Assembly: GCA_903832075.1 (NCBI GenBank)
Contig: CAILAF010000422.1
Coordinates: 1 to 6,353, forward strand
From: an uncultured Chitinophagaceae bacterium
GTDB taxonomy: Bacteria > Bacteroidota > Bacteroidia > Chitinophagales > Chitinophagaceae
Length of the DNA stretch: 6,353 nucleotides
Direction of reading: 5' to 3'
Made by a program: the position numbers and the translations under genes. Below, one piece after another: positions 5,252 to 6,353 of the stretch (positions within the stretch are counted from its first letter, which is position 1; every line of letters starts with the position of its first letter). Below the pieces are notes generated by a model that worked only from the letters and a program-made list of their open reading frames with translations, did not search any database and had not been told where the DNA came from.

Positions 5252-5911
5252 TTGTTAACATCACAATTCATACAAACCAATTATCCATCTGTCAATCTTT
5301 TTGATAAGATATCACTTTGTTTGCAATTGATGGACGATTATGATGTACAACATTTACCCGTTTTAAGCGAAGAAAAATATATTGGATTAATAAGCAAGGA
5401 TGATGCTTTTGATGCAGATGGAAATAATTTAATTACCACTTTAGAATTTCAATTGATTAAAGCTTCTGTAAAAGCAGAACAACATTTTTTACAAGCTTTG
5501 AAATTGTCTTCAGAAATGCAATTATCTATTGTACCGGTGATTAATGATCAGCAAGAGTTGATGGGCGTAATATCTGCGGTTGATTTAATGAAAGCTGTTT
5601 CAAAATTTGTTGGCATTGATGAACCGGGTGCGTTGATTGTTGTAGAAATTGATAAAAGAAATTTTTCTTTTGGAGAAATTAGCAGATTGGTGGAAACAAA
5701 TGATGCTTACATTACTCAATTAAACACTTTTACTGAACCTGAAACAGGATTAGTAATGGTTACCATTAAAATTAATAAACAAGAAGTAAGCGACATTGTT
5801 GCTACTTTTCAACGATACGATTATCATATTCGTTATTATTTTGGCGAAGAACAATATGCCAATGAAATGAAAGAGAATTATCAAAATCTTTTGTCGTATC
5901 TCAATACTTAA
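5252..5911 (+). CDS. Tandem CBS-domain protein with ACT-like C-terminal region
   Basis: The 219-residue cytoplasmic protein has two CBS motifs. The first (about 1-52) has MDDYDVQHLPVLSEEKYIGLIS and ends KDDAF. The second (about 70-117) has SSEMQLSIVPVINDQQELMGVIS and AVDLM. CBS pairs usually bind adenine nucleotides and act as energy or ligand sensors. Residues about 126-197 (ALIVVEIDKRNFSFGEISRLVE, then a VMVTIKIN strand and IVATFQRYDYHI) have the beta-alpha-beta-beta-alpha-beta order of an ACT-like small-molecule domain; I infer this from pattern only. No enzyme domain or transmembrane segment is present, so it is probably a regulator of a partner. No in-frame ATG precedes the first CBS strand. 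The frame is closed by TAA at 5237, and the TTG at 5252 gives the expected Met-Leu-type family start, so a TTG start is proposed. It lies 35 bases after the hydrolase gene. Confidence 0.9.
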   Translation: MLTSQFIQTNYPSVNLFDKISLCLQLMDDYDVQHLPVLSEEKYIGLISKDDAFDADGNNLITTLEFQLIKASVKAEQHFLQALKLSSEMQLSIVPVINDQQELMGVISAVDLMKAVSKFVGIDEPGALIVVEIDKRNFSFGEISRLVETNDAYITQLNTFTEPETGLVMVTIKINKQEVSDIVATFQRYDYHIRYYFGEEQYANEMKENYQNLLSYLNT

Positions 5912-5961
5912 TAATTTTTTTATTTTTTACTTTCATGCTTATGAGCTTAAGTTTTACTTAC

Positions 5962-5973
5962 ACAATCAATTGT
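5962..5973. repeat. Perfect inverted repeat ACAAT-CA-ATTGT before the barrel-protein gene
   Basis: The 12 bases form a 5-2-5 perfect dyad ending 8 bases before the ATG at 5982. It is too short to be a terminator and has no T tract. It sits where an operator or a translation-initiation structure could lie, but a dyad of this size is common by chance in AT-rich DNA. The rest of the 70-base gap (5912-5981) is T-rich with no terminator hairpin. The closest promoter-like box is TAAGTTTT at 5948-5955, one mismatch to TAnnTTTG and with no TTG at -33. Confidence 0.4.
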
Positions 5974-5981
5974 AATAGCTG

Positions 5982-6353
5982 ATGAAGCATTTTGTTGTCT
6001 GTATTTTTTTATTGTTCCTTTTTCAAAAGCCAGAAGCGCAGCAAACTGTGAATGATTCTATCTTTCAAAAAAATAAAAAAGATAGCTTAATCAGTAATGA
6101 AAATGTTGTAATTGGTAATATCAAAATAATTGGAAACAAAAAAACAAAGAGTTATATCATTCTTCGGGAGATGGCATTTAAAGAAGGTGATATCATTGTA
6201 TCATCGGAGTTAAACAATAAACTTGAAACATCTCGTCAATTAATTTACAATACTGCATTATTTGTTGATGATAGTGTTTATGTTTCAAGCCAAGTCAATA
6301 ACATTGTTTCCATAACAATTAGAGTAAAAGAAAGGTGGTATCTATTTCCTATA
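5982..6353 (+). CDS. BamA/TamA-superfamily outer-membrane protein, N-terminal part (continues past the window)
   Basis: An open frame of 124 codons runs from ATG at 5982 to the last base with no stop, so it is the 5' part of a longer gene. The first 20 or so residues are a signal peptide (MKHF, then a hydrophobic VVCIFLLFLF core, cleavage probably near PEAQ-Q). Residues about 43-117 form a POTRA domain: the strand VVIGNIKIIGNKKTK, the helix IILREMAFKEGDII, a second helix around ETSRQLIYNTALFV, and the strands DDSVYV and IVSITIRVKERWY. The VKERWYLFPI ending is a signature I associate with a Bacteroidota family of POTRA-plus-beta-barrel proteins related to BamA and TamA, which insert or export proteins or lipids across the outer membrane. 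One POTRA is visible; how many follow is outside the window. It could be BamA itself, but the visible N-terminus fits a shorter, TamA-like or uncharacterised member better. It lies 70 bases after the CBS gene. Confidence 0.85.
   Translation, partial: MKHFVVCIFLLFLFQKPEAQQTVNDSIFQKNKKDSLISNENVVIGNIKIIGNKKTKSYIILREMAFKEGDIIVSSELNNKLETSRQLIYNTALFVDDSVYVSSQVNNIVSITIRVKERWYLFPI

Noticed and set aside
5938..5955. CTTA/TAAG hairpin followed by TTTT after the CBS gene, as a terminator
   Set aside because: The stem is only four pairs and the T run is short and broken, so it does not support termination.
1636..5975. Recurrent ATTGATT/AATCAAT core in three intergenic regions as one shared operator
   Set aside because: The same core and near matches also occur within coding regions (for example near 1117, 1519 and 5450). 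In AT-rich DNA this is expected by chance, so a shared regulon is not supported.

Overview
The window looks like chromosomal DNA of a member of the Bacteroidota, most likely from the Chitinophagaceae or a nearby group. The DNA is AT-rich. Start codons lack Shine-Dalgarno sequences and instead follow A/T-rich leaders. A gldC gene (gliding-motility accessory protein of this phylum) is present, and the MerR-type regulator and the CBS protein are of the forms usual in this phylum. The taxonomic call rests on protein resemblance and gene style, not on a search.

Layout. At 2-535 is the C-terminal part of an MscS-type mechanosensitive channel on the + strand. It converges, with no base between the stop codons, on a minus-strand pair: a MerR-type regulator (1560-1057) whose stop overlaps the start of a thioredoxin-fold lipoprotein (1060-536). 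A 120-bp divergent intergenic region with a dyad and overlapping hairpins precedes the + strand genes. These are a GT4-type glycosyltransferase (1681-2814), gldC (2862-3212), a GatB/YqeY-domain protein (3235-3687), a strong intrinsic terminator whose T tract ends exactly at the next start codon, a CvpA-family membrane protein (3749-4285), an alpha/beta hydrolase (4437-5216), a tandem-CBS protein with a TTG start (5252-5911), and the N-terminal part of a POTRA-containing outer-membrane barrel protein (5982 to the window edge).

How the genes relate. Several act in or on the envelope: the channel, the periplasmic lipoprotein, the glycosyltransferase, CvpA, and the barrel protein. GldC is linked to gliding. 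gldC and the YqeY gene form a probable two-gene transcript closed by the terminator. The hydrolase and CBS genes, 35 bp apart, probably form another. The regulator and the lipoprotein are translationally coupled.

This is mostly a housekeeping/accessory envelope region. I see no mobile element, CRISPR array, RNA gene or defence system, and nothing that amounts to a clearly new system. The points most worth a second look are the terminator that abuts the cvpA-like start codon, the one-cysteine thioredoxin-like lipoprotein coupled to a MerR regulator, and the small repeats in the intergenic regions.
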